Shown here one piece after another: positions 24,241 to 35,912 of a stretch of 64,000 bases of DNA. This stretch comes from Climacium dendroides. Taxonomy: Eukaryota > Streptophyta > Bryopsida > Hypnales > Climaciaceae. Position 1 is the stretch's first letter; each line of letters starts with the position of its first letter. The position numbers and the translations under genes were made by a program. Under the pieces are notes generated by a model, which was not told the origin of the DNA, made no database searches, and saw only the letters and a list, made by a program, of their open reading frames with translations. The stretch lies in the NCBI GenBank assembly GCA_950106755.1, contig OX467086.1, forward strand, positions 19,176,001 through 19,240,000. The letters are read 5' to 3'.

Positions 24241-24966
24241 TAGTTTTAAAACCTCCTTTCTTACTGGGTTGGTCAAATTTTTCATTAGAGGTAGTCATAC
24301 CTTCTTCACGAAGCAAACTTCTTTGCAAAATGAAAAGTTGGTGAGAAAAAAAACCCAAGAGATAATGGGGAGCAATTCTGGGTGAAAAAGGTGTAACCCC
24401 CCTTTTATGTTGTTGTTTAGAGAAGGAGAGTGGATAATGGACAATGAAATTTACGAGTGTAGAATGCGCAATTGTTGCCGAACATAGGACTAAGGTGTAG
24501 AATGCGCAAGTTGAGAGGGATGCACGGTGAAGCATAGAACATGAGTTTCGACATGGAAGAAAACAAGAAATGTGGCAATATGAATTCCAGAGCAGAATAT
24601 ACTTATTGTGCAAAGGCTTCTGCATACCATTCTTTTGCTTGGGAGGAGAATAATCAACGTTGTGAAGACTTAGCAATAGAGGCATATTCTACAAACATGA
24701 AGCCAATGGAGAACCGGCATGTCTTCATTCTCCAAAGAACTCCCTAGTAGTCTCGCTAGTAGTGAAGAAGGTGTGACTACCTTTATTGATTGTCTTGTTG
24801 GTATTTTGAAGGAGGTTCCAATGCACCAAAAAACATGACATTTGGATACCATATGCAAAAGTTAGGATTGAACAAATTTGATTTTAAAACAGTACATTTC
24901 TTCCACATAGGTATACAATTAATTTCAAAGATGTACACAAAGTAAAGATGGCAATTTACATTTAAG
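24225..24966 (+). mobile_element. AAGGTAGGTACACCC-type MITE, copy 3, split by an insertion
   Basis: 24225-24289 matches the first third of the MITE ('ctgg(g)ttggtcaaattt') and 24782-24966 matches the rest ('tcttgttgg', 'gaaggaggttccaa', 'catttggatacc', 'gatgtacac'). The two parts are separated by the element at 24290-24781. Both termini are decayed. Confidence 0.55.
24290..24781. mobile_element. TIR element nested in MITE copy 3
   Basis: 492 bp bounded by GGTAGTCATACCTTCTTCAC and its inverse (GTGAAGAAGGTGTGACTACC), one mismatch in 20. The 9 bases before (ttcattaga) and after (tttattgat) both align to the same part of the host MITE, which fits a diverged 9-bp target duplication of the Mutator type. 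No transposase; the minus frame at 24182-24685 has no recognisable protein. Confidence 0.6.
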
Positions 24967-25927
24967 GTAAAAGTATTTATTTTGGACAACTCTCTAAGAG
25001 GGCATTTTAGGGTAACCTATTGCGGACAATAGGTGGATGTACTATTCATTAAAAAATATTCTCTGTTTGTACCTTCTCATCCACTCGTCTATCTTCCCTC
25101 TTTGCTTAGGGGGAAGTGTCAAAGCTAACCATTCTTGAAAAAAAATCATTTTTTGTACATTCTTCCTTATCTTTAGATTTGCACAAATTAAACTCAATTT
25201 CTCCATGACTGTCCCACATCCTACATGCTCAAATGCATAAGTTATTACAAACATGTACTTCTACCTTAGTGGCACAATTGGAGGGGGGGCCCACTTTAAT
25301 CAAAGGATTTGATGATTACAAGCAATATTTCTAATTTAGAATAGGAAAGCTCTCGTGCCAACTTAGCATTGGAGAATTTTGGAACAAGGGAAATAGGTCG
25401 AAATGGTCGAACATTTTTATTTGTGTCCAAAAAAATAGTTTGACAAAGAGCTAAGGTAGATGTGCTAATCACCACAGACTTCAGAACCACATTCTTATTG
25501 CACATTGTGGACATAAGTAAAGCGCATACTTATTGGACACTGAGGAAATGCTTTTTCCAACCATCACATAGCCACCACACGCTTGTGGTGAAGGGGCGTT
25601 GAATTTTTAAAATAAAAATCACACCTTTCTTCACAAGATTTACAATTGTGTCAAAATTATATGATCTCATAGCTTGATTTTATTATGTCCAAAGTTCACA
25701 CTCAACATAGATTCAATACACCAAATTTCAAGGAAAAGAGACTTGAAATTAATTCATAAAAAGGTTTCAAAGTTTGTTGTTGTGGTGATTAGCATGTCTA
25801 CCTTATATATTGTCCAAATGAAAAAAAAAATGGCTTGTAGTACTACCTGTATATGCTTTCAAACAATGTTTGGGAAGAAACCCTAATTTTGATCATTATT
25901 AGCTAGTGTTTGGGAGAAAATAATTAG
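24967..25927. other. AT-rich intergenic DNA, no gene seen
   Basis: Short frames only, on both strands, without recognisable content. Confidence 0.45.
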
Positions 25928-27436
25928 TTAACCCCTAGAGTCCCACAGTCCCTACGGGGGACTTTTGGGATTTCGGGTAGGTTCATGTAATCTCAATTCT
26001 TGACATGATTTTTAATTTTTTTTTTAAAGATGAAAAATTAGATTATCTTTTTAGGAATATAAATTTTATTTCAATTGGTGCTTGGAAACAAAATTAATAC
26101 CACATTAAGTCCAAAAAGTAACTCAAGGATAGCCCAAAAAAAATCCTTGGGGGGTGCACTTACTATAACAAACTATGTGCGAGTAAGTGGTTTCTAATGA
26201 ACTATAATTTTAACTTCAAATTTTGAGCATTGTTTACTAATGACTTTAGGATTCTACTAATCTACTCCCAAAATTTCAGACTCAAATAAAATATGGAATG
26301 GTTTCTAAAAGGGGTTAAAAATGTACTAAAATGGCATGTTTTTTTAACTCAAATATTTTTAGAGAACATATTTAGATGACCATTGCATCAATATTCAACT
26401 CAAAATGAGCTTTCAATAGAAAGGTATTTTTAGAAAAAATTTGTTCATTTTTTAGAATTTTTTTTCTTATATAATATAGGATTTATGGTTCAATAGAAAG
26501 TTATTTTTCAGTTCTATAGTGCATTTTTTTACTTCAAAATTTTGTAACTAATTAGTATTAATAAATAAAATATAAATAATTCAAAACATAAACTTTCAAA
26601 GTAGAAAAATCTATTCATATTTTTTTCATTTAATTTTATATAAAATTAAAAAAAGTATATAGGGGTCAAAGTTTTGTTTACACGCTCACATCAAAAAAAG
26701 GGGAGTGCACCCCTCGGGAAAAAATCACAAAAAGTTGAATTTTAAAAAAAAATTCAAAAATTATATTTTTATTTATATTTAAAGTTTTGATTCATTCTTT
26801 GTGGACTAGTGATGAGAAAGTTATGAACAATCTTATTTTTTGGGCAATCTAAGCATCTTTTGAAAAAAATAACTTGTAGAATCCAATTTTAAATGCAATT
26901 TTTATAATTTAAAAAAAAAATGTTAGGCAAGGCTAAATTTGCTTGCTAGAACAATTTCACCATTGGGATTGTTGTATTTCAATTCCATCTTAAAGCTATT
27001 AACGGTTTAGATATCCCTTCAATCTTGAACCTACTTCTATTGAACAATTTTTTAATGAGTGAAAATTAAGTGTTTGTTGAATTTTTTTTCCTAGATTCTC
27101 AACTCAATTTTTCAACATAAAAATTAGTAGACCAAAATCAATGGTAAAAAAAATTTAAGTTAAGAAGATTCATAGCCAAAAAATCTAGCCAATCAAGGTG
27201 TAAAAAAAACTTGTTTTCTTTATTTTAAATGCAAAATAATATCTTGCAATCTACATGTTCAAAGTTATTGAATTTTTTTTTCATGCATTCTTATACTAGT
27301 TTAGTACAAGATCCTAAGATTAGATATGGGAAAAAAATAAAAATAAAAAATTGAAAGTTTTTTTGCTCTTTGCAACAAAAATGGCAGTTTTGAGTAGGTT
27401 TTGATGGAAAAAAGGCCGTGGGACTTTAGGGGTTAA
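25928..27436. mobile_element. TAACCCCTAGAGTCCC-ended element, largest copy
   Basis: Starts TTAACCCCTAGAGTCCCACA and ends GGGACTTTAGGGGTTAA. The outer parts follow the family order seen at 22195-22985 and 15697-16286. About 570 bp in the middle-left belongs to a different nested element (26149-26715). Noncoding. Confidence 0.65.
26149..26715. mobile_element. GGGGTGCACT-ended MITE nested in the fold-back element
   Basis: Ends are GGGGTGCACT and AGTGCACCCC. The interior ('tagagaacatatttagatga', 'ccattgcatc', 'ctttcaatagaaagg') matches the elements at 35415-35912 and 57594-58091, which have different-looking ends (GTGTGGTGAAGTG / CGCCTCAC). All three are therefore related inside but diverged at the termini. 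Confidence 0.6.
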
Positions 27437-27599
27437 ATTTTGAAAATAAAGGGTTTAGAATCAAATATAAAATTAGTAGGACCAACAACCAATTGGTGTG
27501 CACAAATTTAAAAATGGATATGAAATTGTCAAATTTTAGCCAATTACCATTTCAAATCTGAAGCTAATATCAAGGGGGGTAGAAGCACAAGAAGAAAAA

Positions 27600-28280
27600 A
27601 GGGGGTTCTGCGACTACGCTACGCAACTGGTTTTTCAGTTGCATCGGACATTTGCGACTGGATTGCAACTAGTGATAATTTGGAATTTTGTAGTCGCAGT
27701 GGACATTCTAGAATCTAGGAAACGTTTGTAGCAATACACCTTGTCTGTGACTCATTTGCAACTTGTTTGCAACTTGTAAATTTGTAGATTATTAAAACAT
27801 TAGTCTTGATGATTTGTAGATTTCAAAATTTCAAATCTACCTTTCTCTAGATTTTAGGATTTCAAATCCACCTTTTTGTAGATTTTAGGATTTTAAATCT
27901 AATTTTTTTTCTAGATTTCTAAATTTCAGATCTACTTTTTTCAAGATTTTAGAATTTCAAATCTACCTTTTTCTAGATTTCAGAACTTTTGAACTACCTT
28001 CTTCCTAGATTTCAAAAATTGGTATTTAATAGATTTCATTAGTTTAGAAAACTTTACAATTTTATAGATTTTAAAGTTTCTTAATTTTCAATTTTTTTAA
28101 AATTTCTATTGGTTGTAGAATTTTGTATTGTATAGAATTCTAAATATTGTAGAAATCTACAAACTGTAGAAATCTTAGAATTCTACCAGCACAATTCATT
28201 GCATAAGACAACAATAGCTTACAAGTCTTATATGTCCAACTTTAAGGTACTCTTGACAATAGATATGGGACAACTGAGAT
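27600..28280. mobile_element. Dispersed repeat 'B', copy 2
   Basis: Starts GGGGGTTCTGCGACTACGCT, related to the end at 17021. It then contains a series of 'tagattt(t/c)agaatttcaaatct' units (27780-28020) and ends with 'ttcattgcataagac' and 'gatatgggacaactgaga'. Less AT-biased at its left end than copy 1. Noncoding. Confidence 0.6.
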
Positions 28281-28613
28281 ACTAAAAAATGATTAAGAAG
28301 CTTAAGTGGGATGACTTCAGGGATGACCACCCCAACCAATCCTTACTCCATCGACAGTGTCCGTGTCTATCCAATGTTGTGAAATTTAGAGTTTAGTTTT
28401 AAAACTAGCATGGCATTAAAAGAGGAGGATTGTAACCTTTGCAAGTTTGAAGTTGAAGGAAAGTGGCTAATAAAAATTTTGATACATGAGAAAATGAATT
28501 GGAAAGTTTTGATAAAGGAGAGGACAACCAAGGAAGATTGACCCTCTTATTGCCCCAACCAAGGGTGAATGTTAAAATTGCCCCCTATTTTGTGCAAGGA
28601 GGATTGACCCCTT
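28281..28613. other. Intergenic, no gene seen
   Basis: Contains the first copy of a ~40-bp block (aaccaagggtgaatgtta..., 28556-28594) that is repeated at about 28953, just beyond the MITE at 28614-28948. Confidence 0.4.
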
Positions 28614-28948
28614 TACAATAGTGCTTGGTTAAGAGAGACATGTGTAAAAGTAATGTATGCTTTGCATCCCTGTCCCTGTCTCGAATTAGAAGGAACACGT
28701 GTTTAGATGTTGGTTATCATAAAGTGACTAGTTAGTGTGAATCCCTAGTTTTCATCAATGCCTCAGGGAACCCTAACGTTGGCTGCGATTCTTTACCATC
28801 AACTTTCTTCCGTCGCCTCAATTCAAGAGGATGTACTAAACAAGTAATTCAAGAGTTAGAGGAAATATGTTTTGTTAGCGTCAAGGATTGGTTATGGTCA
28901 ACAATTTTCTTTGTCCCAGATCGTTTCTCTTAACCAAGCACTATTGTA
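28614..28948. mobile_element. MITE with 23-bp perfect TIR
   Basis: 335 bp. The ends TACAATAGTGCTTGGTTAAG(AGA) and the exact inverse are perfect over 23 bp, with TA at both outer edges. It lies between two copies of a 40-bp block. Noncoding. Confidence 0.7.
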
Positions 28949-29279
28949 TCACCCCAACCAAAGGTGAATGTTAAAATTGCCCCCTATTTTGTGGCATGTA
29001 AATTTTGTAGTTGCTCACCTATCTAGCTAATTTGGGGCATCTAATTGCAAATATGAATTCGGAATGTCCAAATTATATCATAGGTGAAACATGGCCAGGG
29101 AGAACTGACCCCCTCATTGCCCCAGCCAAGGTAAATTGTGAAAAAAAGCCCCTTAATTTTTTGTCATGATTTTTTATACTTCTACACCGCCCCTAGCTAA
29201 TTCGGGGCCGCTGATTGCAAATCTGAATTCAGAATATGAAAAAAAAATTCATCTGATTTCACATAAAAAATTCCACAGC
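28949..29279. other. Intergenic repeats
   Basis: The phrases 'attgccccaaccaa' / 'attgccccagccaa' and 'gctaatt(t/c)ggggc(a/c)' recur at 28550, 28960, 29030, 29120 and 29200, and again at 60580-60620. This indicates a family of short dispersed repeats. No gene. Confidence 0.45.
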
Positions 29280-31477
29280 GTTTTCCCCAGGGGTAAAATG
29301 GGGCAATGAGGGGGTCAGTTCAGTCACCCTGGTGAAACACGGGGTAATAAGGGGGCCAATCCTCCGTGGCCGGAAGCAACTGGTTGCCCTTGGAAAAAAC
29401 TGAAGCCGGCTCCTTCTACGAAGAGGAGGTAAATTAGCGAGGTGGCAGATTCGAGAACTGAACTTCCCGAACGAACGCTGCTTGCATTCTGCATCTCTCG
29501 GTGTCATCATGTCCATGGCCGAGTGCCGAATCTCCGACGATCCCTGACAGGCTCCGACGGACTTTTGCAAGGGCCAGTCTACTGTACTGTATACCGTTAA
29601 TACTTGTGTGAAGAAGTTTCCTCTGTTGTTTCGATTTTTGCAATCTTCGAAAACATTTATTAGCAAGTGAGGCAGTTAGTGGTTCGGAATGTGGTGCGGT
29701 ATACTTGTTGCAGTATATATTCTCTCCGGCTCGTCTCATTCCTTTGGCATCGACTTTGCAAGCTTCCCTAGCCGCTTTGTCTGCCACAGGCTCGGGGCCT
29801 GTTGCATTGTTTATTGAGTTGTACCAGTGCAGGGAGTGCTTCTTTAAATTTTGCAGCATCTCACTTGACGTTCACTTTCTTGAGCTTCTAACTTTCTTGC
29901 CCCTAATCTTTTCGCTGCTCGCTGCTGTGCCTTTGGAGCATTGCTGTAGAAGCGGGGAATCATTAGGTTGAGGAAAAGGTGGAAGACGGCAATCGCGGTT
30001 TGGTGGAGTGTTTATGATCTTCTGCTAATTCCGCCCGCGTTTTTCTCTTTCGTACGGCGTCGGAGGAGGTAGTGAAGGGGTGAGGCTTGGTGATCCAAGA
30101 ACCGCTCGGGGTTTAGAAGCCGAGCGAGGGCGTGTTAAGGATTATTACGCAGATCAGTCGACGTTGTTTTTGGAGGTATGTGTTTTGTGAAGTGATTTGT
30201 TATTGGCATGGTGCTACATGCTTCCGTGGAAATCTGCCTTTGTGTTGAATGAAGAGAGGACTGCTTGTCTTTGACTCTATTCTTTTTCGAGTAGTTGACT
30301 ACGAACATTTTTTTTGAGCTTTAATTAAGGTATTAATGAGAATTTGCACGATTTTATCTTCTGTTGAGCTTAAAGTCCTCCCCAAATAAGTGCCATACCT
30401 CCTTATATGTGTTAATACTACGTAAGTGTTCTGAAAACTTTCTTCTGTTCTCTAGAATGCATTTCTCCATACACTTCAAGATGTTGATGTTTTAACCTGT
30501 AACACCGCCGCGGTCACTTAGTGTCCGATGGATGACAGAGAATTCTTCTGTAAAGGACAGAAATGCAACTTTTCATCCTCGGAGTTTGTTGAGAAAAAGG
30601 AAACATCTCCTACAGTAGTTTGACTTCCAATGAGTACTTTTCCATTTTTTTAAGCGATTGATTCCCACGGTTTTAGAAAATAATGAATTCCGCAGAGATA
30701 AGCACGTCCTTACAGGGTTAAGCGTTAGCAACCTACTTCATCATTTTGTTCTTCACATGTGTTTAATATATGTTTATGCATCATCTTGTTAGCTTGTATT
30801 AACATTTATCTTGGCCTGTTGAAATGAACAATGAACTTTACCTATATAAAGATTGACTACCACTGCGATTAGGTACTCTCTTCACGATTATGTAAGTGTT
30901 AATGTCGTAAGTGTTTATGTGTTTACATGTTTATACTTGAGAAGTGTTAATTTTTATCTACTCCCCAAGTGATACCGCTTACAGCGAGCGGACTGTAATA
31001 TAAATAGGGTCGTTTTTAAGTTGAGAGGTCGCATCACTTGCATATGTTTGTGTTATCAGTTTGGAGAGTTGGTGCCTAAATTAATCAAGCTCTTTGTATT
31101 CCCCTTTATGTAGTAACGTTGTTTGTTAGAATAATCAAGAAAGGATGTTTGGTCTCGTCTGTCTTCTGCACCCTGACTTGCCTCTGTGGATCTTCATGAT
31201 ATGCGTATGCATTAGTATCATGCATGTCTTGGTTCTCCTGATTCTCACTGTAGATTTTGAACATGTTCACTAAACGTCTTTTAGATCGTTTTAAGAGGTG
31301 TCAGGGCAGTTTGGTTTCTGGCTTGTGAGCGTTAGTCTTTGCTTCTACAATTTTTCTTTTTTTCTTGCTACTTTTTGTCCATGGAATTAGAAAAATATCA
31401 AAGAGCAGCAGTTGGCATAATGCTTCCAATTGTTCCGATTTGCAGGTCTAGAATTCCGAATCAGTCTGTCTAACGCC
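29280..31477 (+). promoter_or_regulatory. Promoter and 5' leader (with intron) of the unknown 209-aa gene
   Basis: GC-normal DNA begins near 29280 and continues to 30175, where a canonical donor (TGGAG|GTATGT) occurs. A matching acceptor (TTTGCAG|GTCTAG) at 31445 precedes the start codon by 32 bases. I infer a leader exon ending at 30175 and a leader intron 30176-31445. That intron holds a small MITE at 30492-30721. The transcription start is not determined. Confidence 0.5.
30492..30721. mobile_element. TTAACCTGTAA-ended MITE in the leader intron
   Basis: 230 bp bounded by TTAACCTGTAACACC and TTACAGGGTTAA. The interior matches the units at 19902-20498 ('gtccgatg(g/c)atga(c/t)agagaat', 'ggacagaaatgcaact', 'gacttccaatgagtacttt'). 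Confidence 0.65.
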
Positions 31478-33467
31478 ATGGCAGAGCAAGTTTACTTGTA
31501 AGAGCTGTTCTTTCTTCAATTGTCCACACAGATATTCTGGTTGTTGAGTTGTGAATAGTTTCTTGTGATTAGTATCCTTGGTATGTACTGGACATTGTTG
31601 AGGATAGAAACTGCAAATGAACTTGAAGGTTTTGTCCTCGACTTGCCCTTGTGTTGTTTCCTGACGCCTTAGCGATCTTTTGAGCAATCTCGAATCTGAT
31701 ACTGCTTCCTAGAGATTGCCTGATTCCGTTACCAGGAATTTCATTCTTTGCTAGAATAGATATGGATTTCACGTTCATTTCTAGTGCTCAGGTTACTTGA
31801 AGGGAGGATCACTTGCTCCTTTTATAGTCCACTGTATCTTTGATTCACACATACCGAGGGAGTACTCACAATTTTTTTTCTTTGCATGTGTTTTGTAGCT
31901 GTTGGATTTTAAGACCGACTGATCCAGACCTTATTCTAATATGAGAGTTGTTTTCTACTTTTTTACAGATCCGAAAGACAGGTCTTGTTTATGGATTCGT
32001 TTTTGAATTCCATACCTGAACCAAGCAAGGTCGACCTTCTTCCCTTCCTGGGAGAGGATGTGCGGAGTAATGTCATACAAGATGCAAACTTCGTTCAAGA
32101 TGTTCATCATTTGATTCCTGGGCCTGGAGGAGTGGTGAACGGAGACACTGCTACTGTACGGTTACTACAAGAAGATAATCTTGTAACCGAAGGTAACTGA
32201 ATTTTATCTGCCACAGTTTTCCTATTGAATGCTAATTGATGGCTTTTATTTCTCATTTCGTTTTTTTGCCTTAATTTGTTTTGATATTTTGCTCTTTTTT
32301 TTGTCTTAATTAAAAAAAAAATTATGAGTGAAACAAAACATGACATTGTATACCATGTAGTATGGATCCCCAAAGCACTCTTGAAGACCTAAGAATATTG
32401 GAAGAATTATCCTTGTGTGAGGCATGGAGCTTAGGCCACCTCATCCACTGGGAGAACATTCCTTCCGAGATACTTGGACTCTCTTCAGGTGCAAAGGGAC
32501 CCTTCTACAACTGGGTCTATAATGTAATCAAAATCCAAGGATGAGAATGCCAAGTTGGCTGGCACCGGTATTATATACCGGAATAGTTTTCAGAAACTAT
32601 CGTGGGTTCAATTCCCTCTCTCTCCTTGTTGAAATACTAAAGACTATGATAATTATAACACTATGACGTTGTAGCAGGGTCCTTTTGTCTCGTGAAAGTA
32701 AGAGCCCTTCAGATAATGTGTCAGTAGATGCGTAATTCAAAACCCCATCCTTCCGTTGATGAGGTGTCACAAAAGGCCTAGGGAGAAAATCTTTGGGTTA
32801 TAGAATGTCGACCAATTATTACGTGTAGGTGAAAATTTGTTTTTTACACGTTTCCAATTCCTGGATTTGCATTGATATGAGCGCTGTTATGCCGGAAATG
32901 TATTGGATTATTTTGAGTATTGTTGAATTATCTTGCCGAAGCTTATGCATTTTGCGACTGATCTGTCAGTGTTGAGTTTTTTGTGAGAAATGAACGATCT
33001 GGATCGAGAGTTCAACTTCTCTAATTTCAGAGTTTTTGGACTAAGTATTAAACAAAGTATTATTTCCGATTGTGTGCGCAGCTGCTCGAAAAATTTTATG
33101 CCTAGAAATTCTAGGGAATGCTGTCACTGTAAAACATTTTCGCTGGATAGTGAAGAAGCTGAGGGATGACTTGCTCCAAGCAGGTGAAGCCGCTCCTCAC
33201 AAGGTTTTAGACAGAGAAGCATACGCAATAATCCTCTTGCGTTTGTCGGAGAGGTTAACGACTTTGGATGTTGAATGTGCGCTCTCTGTGCGTCCGCTTG
33301 GTTATGTTCAATGTTTGAACAAACTTTTAGAGAACATAGAAAGTGGATTTGTCATTATGAAGCAATCAGGTATTGAACCAGATGTTTTCATAATGAAAGA
33401 TAGGGAACCCGTCGGATATTCCGAGCGTCTGTGTTCCTTGGCATCGCATTTAACAGGTGGCTACTAG
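31478..33467 (+). CDS. Uncharacterised 209-residue protein
   Basis: Three coding exons joined by canonical introns: 31478-31497 (20 nt: M-A-E-Q-V-Y-L start), 31969-32192 and 33082-33467, totalling 630 nt including the stop. Phase is kept at both junctions (TT|A and G|CT codons), which supports the model. The protein has no signal peptide and no membrane segment. It has an acidic N-terminal part (residues 1-80) with a PGPGG turn near residues 62-66, and a second half that looks mostly helical, rich in Leu/Lys/Arg/Glu. I do not recognise the family and infer no function. GC-normal composition, start context (gccATGGca) and splice signals argue for a real gene. An independent start in the large exons is possible. 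Confidence 0.65.
32545..32640 (+). mobile_element. tRNA-like / SINE-like remnant in intron 2
   Basis: An A-box-like TGCCAAGTTGG (32548-32558) is followed 57 bp later by a B-box-like GGTTCAATTCC (32605-32615). Between them are small hairpins (CCGG..CCGG at 32564-32580; ATAGTTT..AAACTAT near 32584-32600). It does not fold as a normal tRNA, so a tRNA-derived SINE head is the better guess. Confidence 0.3.
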
Positions 33468-34346
33468 TCACCTATCAAAGACACTAAATGTACACTAAAG
33501 TGTACCGGAGGTGCTCAATATCAGCAAGACGTAGAAATGCCCACAACAGGAGGGTTTGTATACTTATGTCAAGAAGATCTTAGAGCAATCTAGTCTGCGG
33601 AGATTGCTTGTGGAGTGGAGTCTGTCCAACAGCTGATCCCCTATTTCCACTCTCTTTGGTAGTGTGGGTGCTGCAAGTACAGCAGACCTGATCCCTGTCG
33701 ATAAGATGGAGTGAGGTTTAGATTTAGCTACTTCTGTGTTAATGTTTTTTTAACAGTGTATGACATCTTGCAACATGTTTTATGCACCTATTTCAGATCA
33801 GCACGAACTGCCTCATCTTGTGTAACTTAATCTTGCACACGTTTTGTTTGCTATGACGAATTGTAAATGCTTGTACTGTACTTGCCTGTGTAGAAACGCT
33901 TATATGCTTGTGTGGATCTTGCTTACCAAGAATTGTTTCCGAGAACCGGTTCTTGCTGTGTAAGTCGGCACAAAATTTGAACGTTTCAAATCCCCTCAAG
34001 GACTGAGATTTCATGGTTTTAATCTATTTGATTGATCATAATGTGAAATGTATAAGTCATACATGTCCAAATTCTACATCTCCAGAATCAGTGAAGAATA
34101 TTGTATGTGTTGGTAAAAAATAAGTAAAAATTTGAGCAGAGGTCTCCGTATGACCCTCTCAGAAACTCCAAAATCAAGAAGCACCATCTGGGCTTTCAGG
34201 GGTTATTGTTTCTCAATGTTGATATGAGAGGTTGCACTTTGCGTACGTAATTTTGAGACAAGAATCCAAAAACAATGCAAAAGGTGGTAGCAAATTAACA
34301 CCGAGTTCCAAAAAATTAGATGTAGAGAATTTTGCAGTCTTTATAA
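33468..34346 (+). other. 3' untranslated region, then intergenic
   Basis: GC-normal sequence continues to about 34010 and probably includes the 3' UTR. AT-rich DNA follows. A phrase near 34190 ('gggctttcaggggttatt') resembles the fold-back family terminus. No gene seen. Confidence 0.4.
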
Positions 34347-35414
34347 GAGCATCTTCACTCTTGCCCTGGAAAGGGTCCGAGATGGGTGTATGCTGAGCCT
34401 AGGCAGTTTTTGGTCCACCACAACAAACGCCATGTCCGACACTATCATTTGAGCCATTGAAAAATAAGTAGTTTGGCTGCCATCCGCTCACTTCTCAGGT
34501 TGCCTAGATTATCGTCAAACAATTCTTGCTGTAACTTGTTTTGCACACTTGATTCCAACACAGCCAAGCACTGAACAGTGCCAAATAGTCAACAATGTCA
34601 AAAAAAAAACTAATTGAAAGACCGGAAATCAAGAACAAATATAGACATTTGATGTGATTTTTTTTTCACACAAGCAAAGAGTACCCTTAGTACAAGAAAA
34701 AAAGAGAACTAGAAGTTGCCTCGAGACACAATAGACGCTAAAATACAAAACAAAAGACAACAACACAAATAGAAGTGTCAACCTTGCAAGGTGGGGCAAT
34801 CCCGCCCCACCAAAGGAAGCGCCCTAAGGAGGTTGAAAGACAAAACCGGTCCTAGGGCCAATGAGGGCCCATCTAGGTGCCTCTCCAACCATGGTAGAAA
34901 ACACCTCATTGAGGGTCCAACAAAGAAAAAACCAATTCCTGGCATCCTCCCATTACCTTGTATGCCCACATCATAGCTTGCAAACGCCCTTCCATTCTAC
35001 CCTACCATAGTCGATGATGCCAAGCCAGATGTGCTGTATAAGTTTAGTTGGACTCCAACAAACATCATTGAAAGCGGCATCGCTCCATTCAATTGATAGC
35101 ATCCAAAGAATGACCAATTAAAACACCATCCATATACTACTAACCACTTTGAACTTCCTTGGGATGTGGTCTAAGAAAATGCCTTGTTTCCATGTACGGG
35201 GGCACCAAGGCCCCTTGGCTTCCTTATAAGTGATGGAGCACATTCCTAGAATCTATAGAGCACCAATTCATTTGCTCTATTATGATAGATAGGGCAACTA
35301 GTGTCAATGGTGTGATGAACGCGACCTCTCCACGCATTAATCATGACATCTCGGTGCCATATAAACCATAGCAAGCTCGAGGGGAGGTCACTCTGTAGGG
35401 ATTTTGTGTACCAT

Positions 35415-35912
35415 GTGTGGTGAAGTGATTTTTTGACCCCCTATTTATTTTGGAATATGCTATAATTTCAACCTATAATTTTGAACTTTGATTAATAATG
35501 ACTATAAATTTATGTTGCCAAAAATTCCCAACTCAAATGACATTTAAAATGACTATTATAATAGGTTGAAAAATGAATTGAAATGGTATGTTTTTCGACT
35601 CAAACATTTATAGAGAATACATTTGGATGACCATTGCATCTATATTCAAGAAAAATAAACTTTCAATAGAGAGTTATTTTTAGGATTTTTTGATCATTTT
35701 TTAGACAATTTTTTATGAAGTAAGTAAGGGGTCCAAAGTTATTTTTAGCTCTACAGTGTATCTTTTTTCTTAAAAAATTTGTAACTAATTATTATCAATT
35801 AAAAAAATATCAATAATTCAAAATACAAACTTTCAAAGTAGAAAAACTTATTCAATTTTTTTTTTAATTAAATTTTATGAAGTGAATAAGGGATCCAAAA
35901 TCTTCGCCTCAC
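35415..35912. mobile_element. 0.5-kb MITE in the LINE 3' region, left arm
   Basis: Termini GTGTGGTGAAGTG and CGCCTCAC are approximate inverses of each other. The AT-rich interior is related to 26149-26715. Removing it joins two LINE segments that read on from ...SLYAFTQST into ...SLQSDLPSSLLWFIW on the coding strand. Mirrored at 57594-58091. Confidence 0.7.

Noticed and set aside
24182..24685. 167-aa minus-strand frame
   Set aside because: Crosses the boundary of the nested TIR element at 24290-24781, so it is a chance frame over a transposon junction.
29434..29859. 141-aa minus-strand open frame at the 5' end of the unknown gene
   Set aside because: It lies antisense in the GC-normal leader, has no recognisable family, and overlaps other frames. 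Composition alone keeps it open.
32362..32544. 60-aa open frame in intron 2 as an extra exon
   Set aside because: It starts with its own ATG but has no good acceptor in the right phase. The exon 2 to exon 3 junction is in phase without it.
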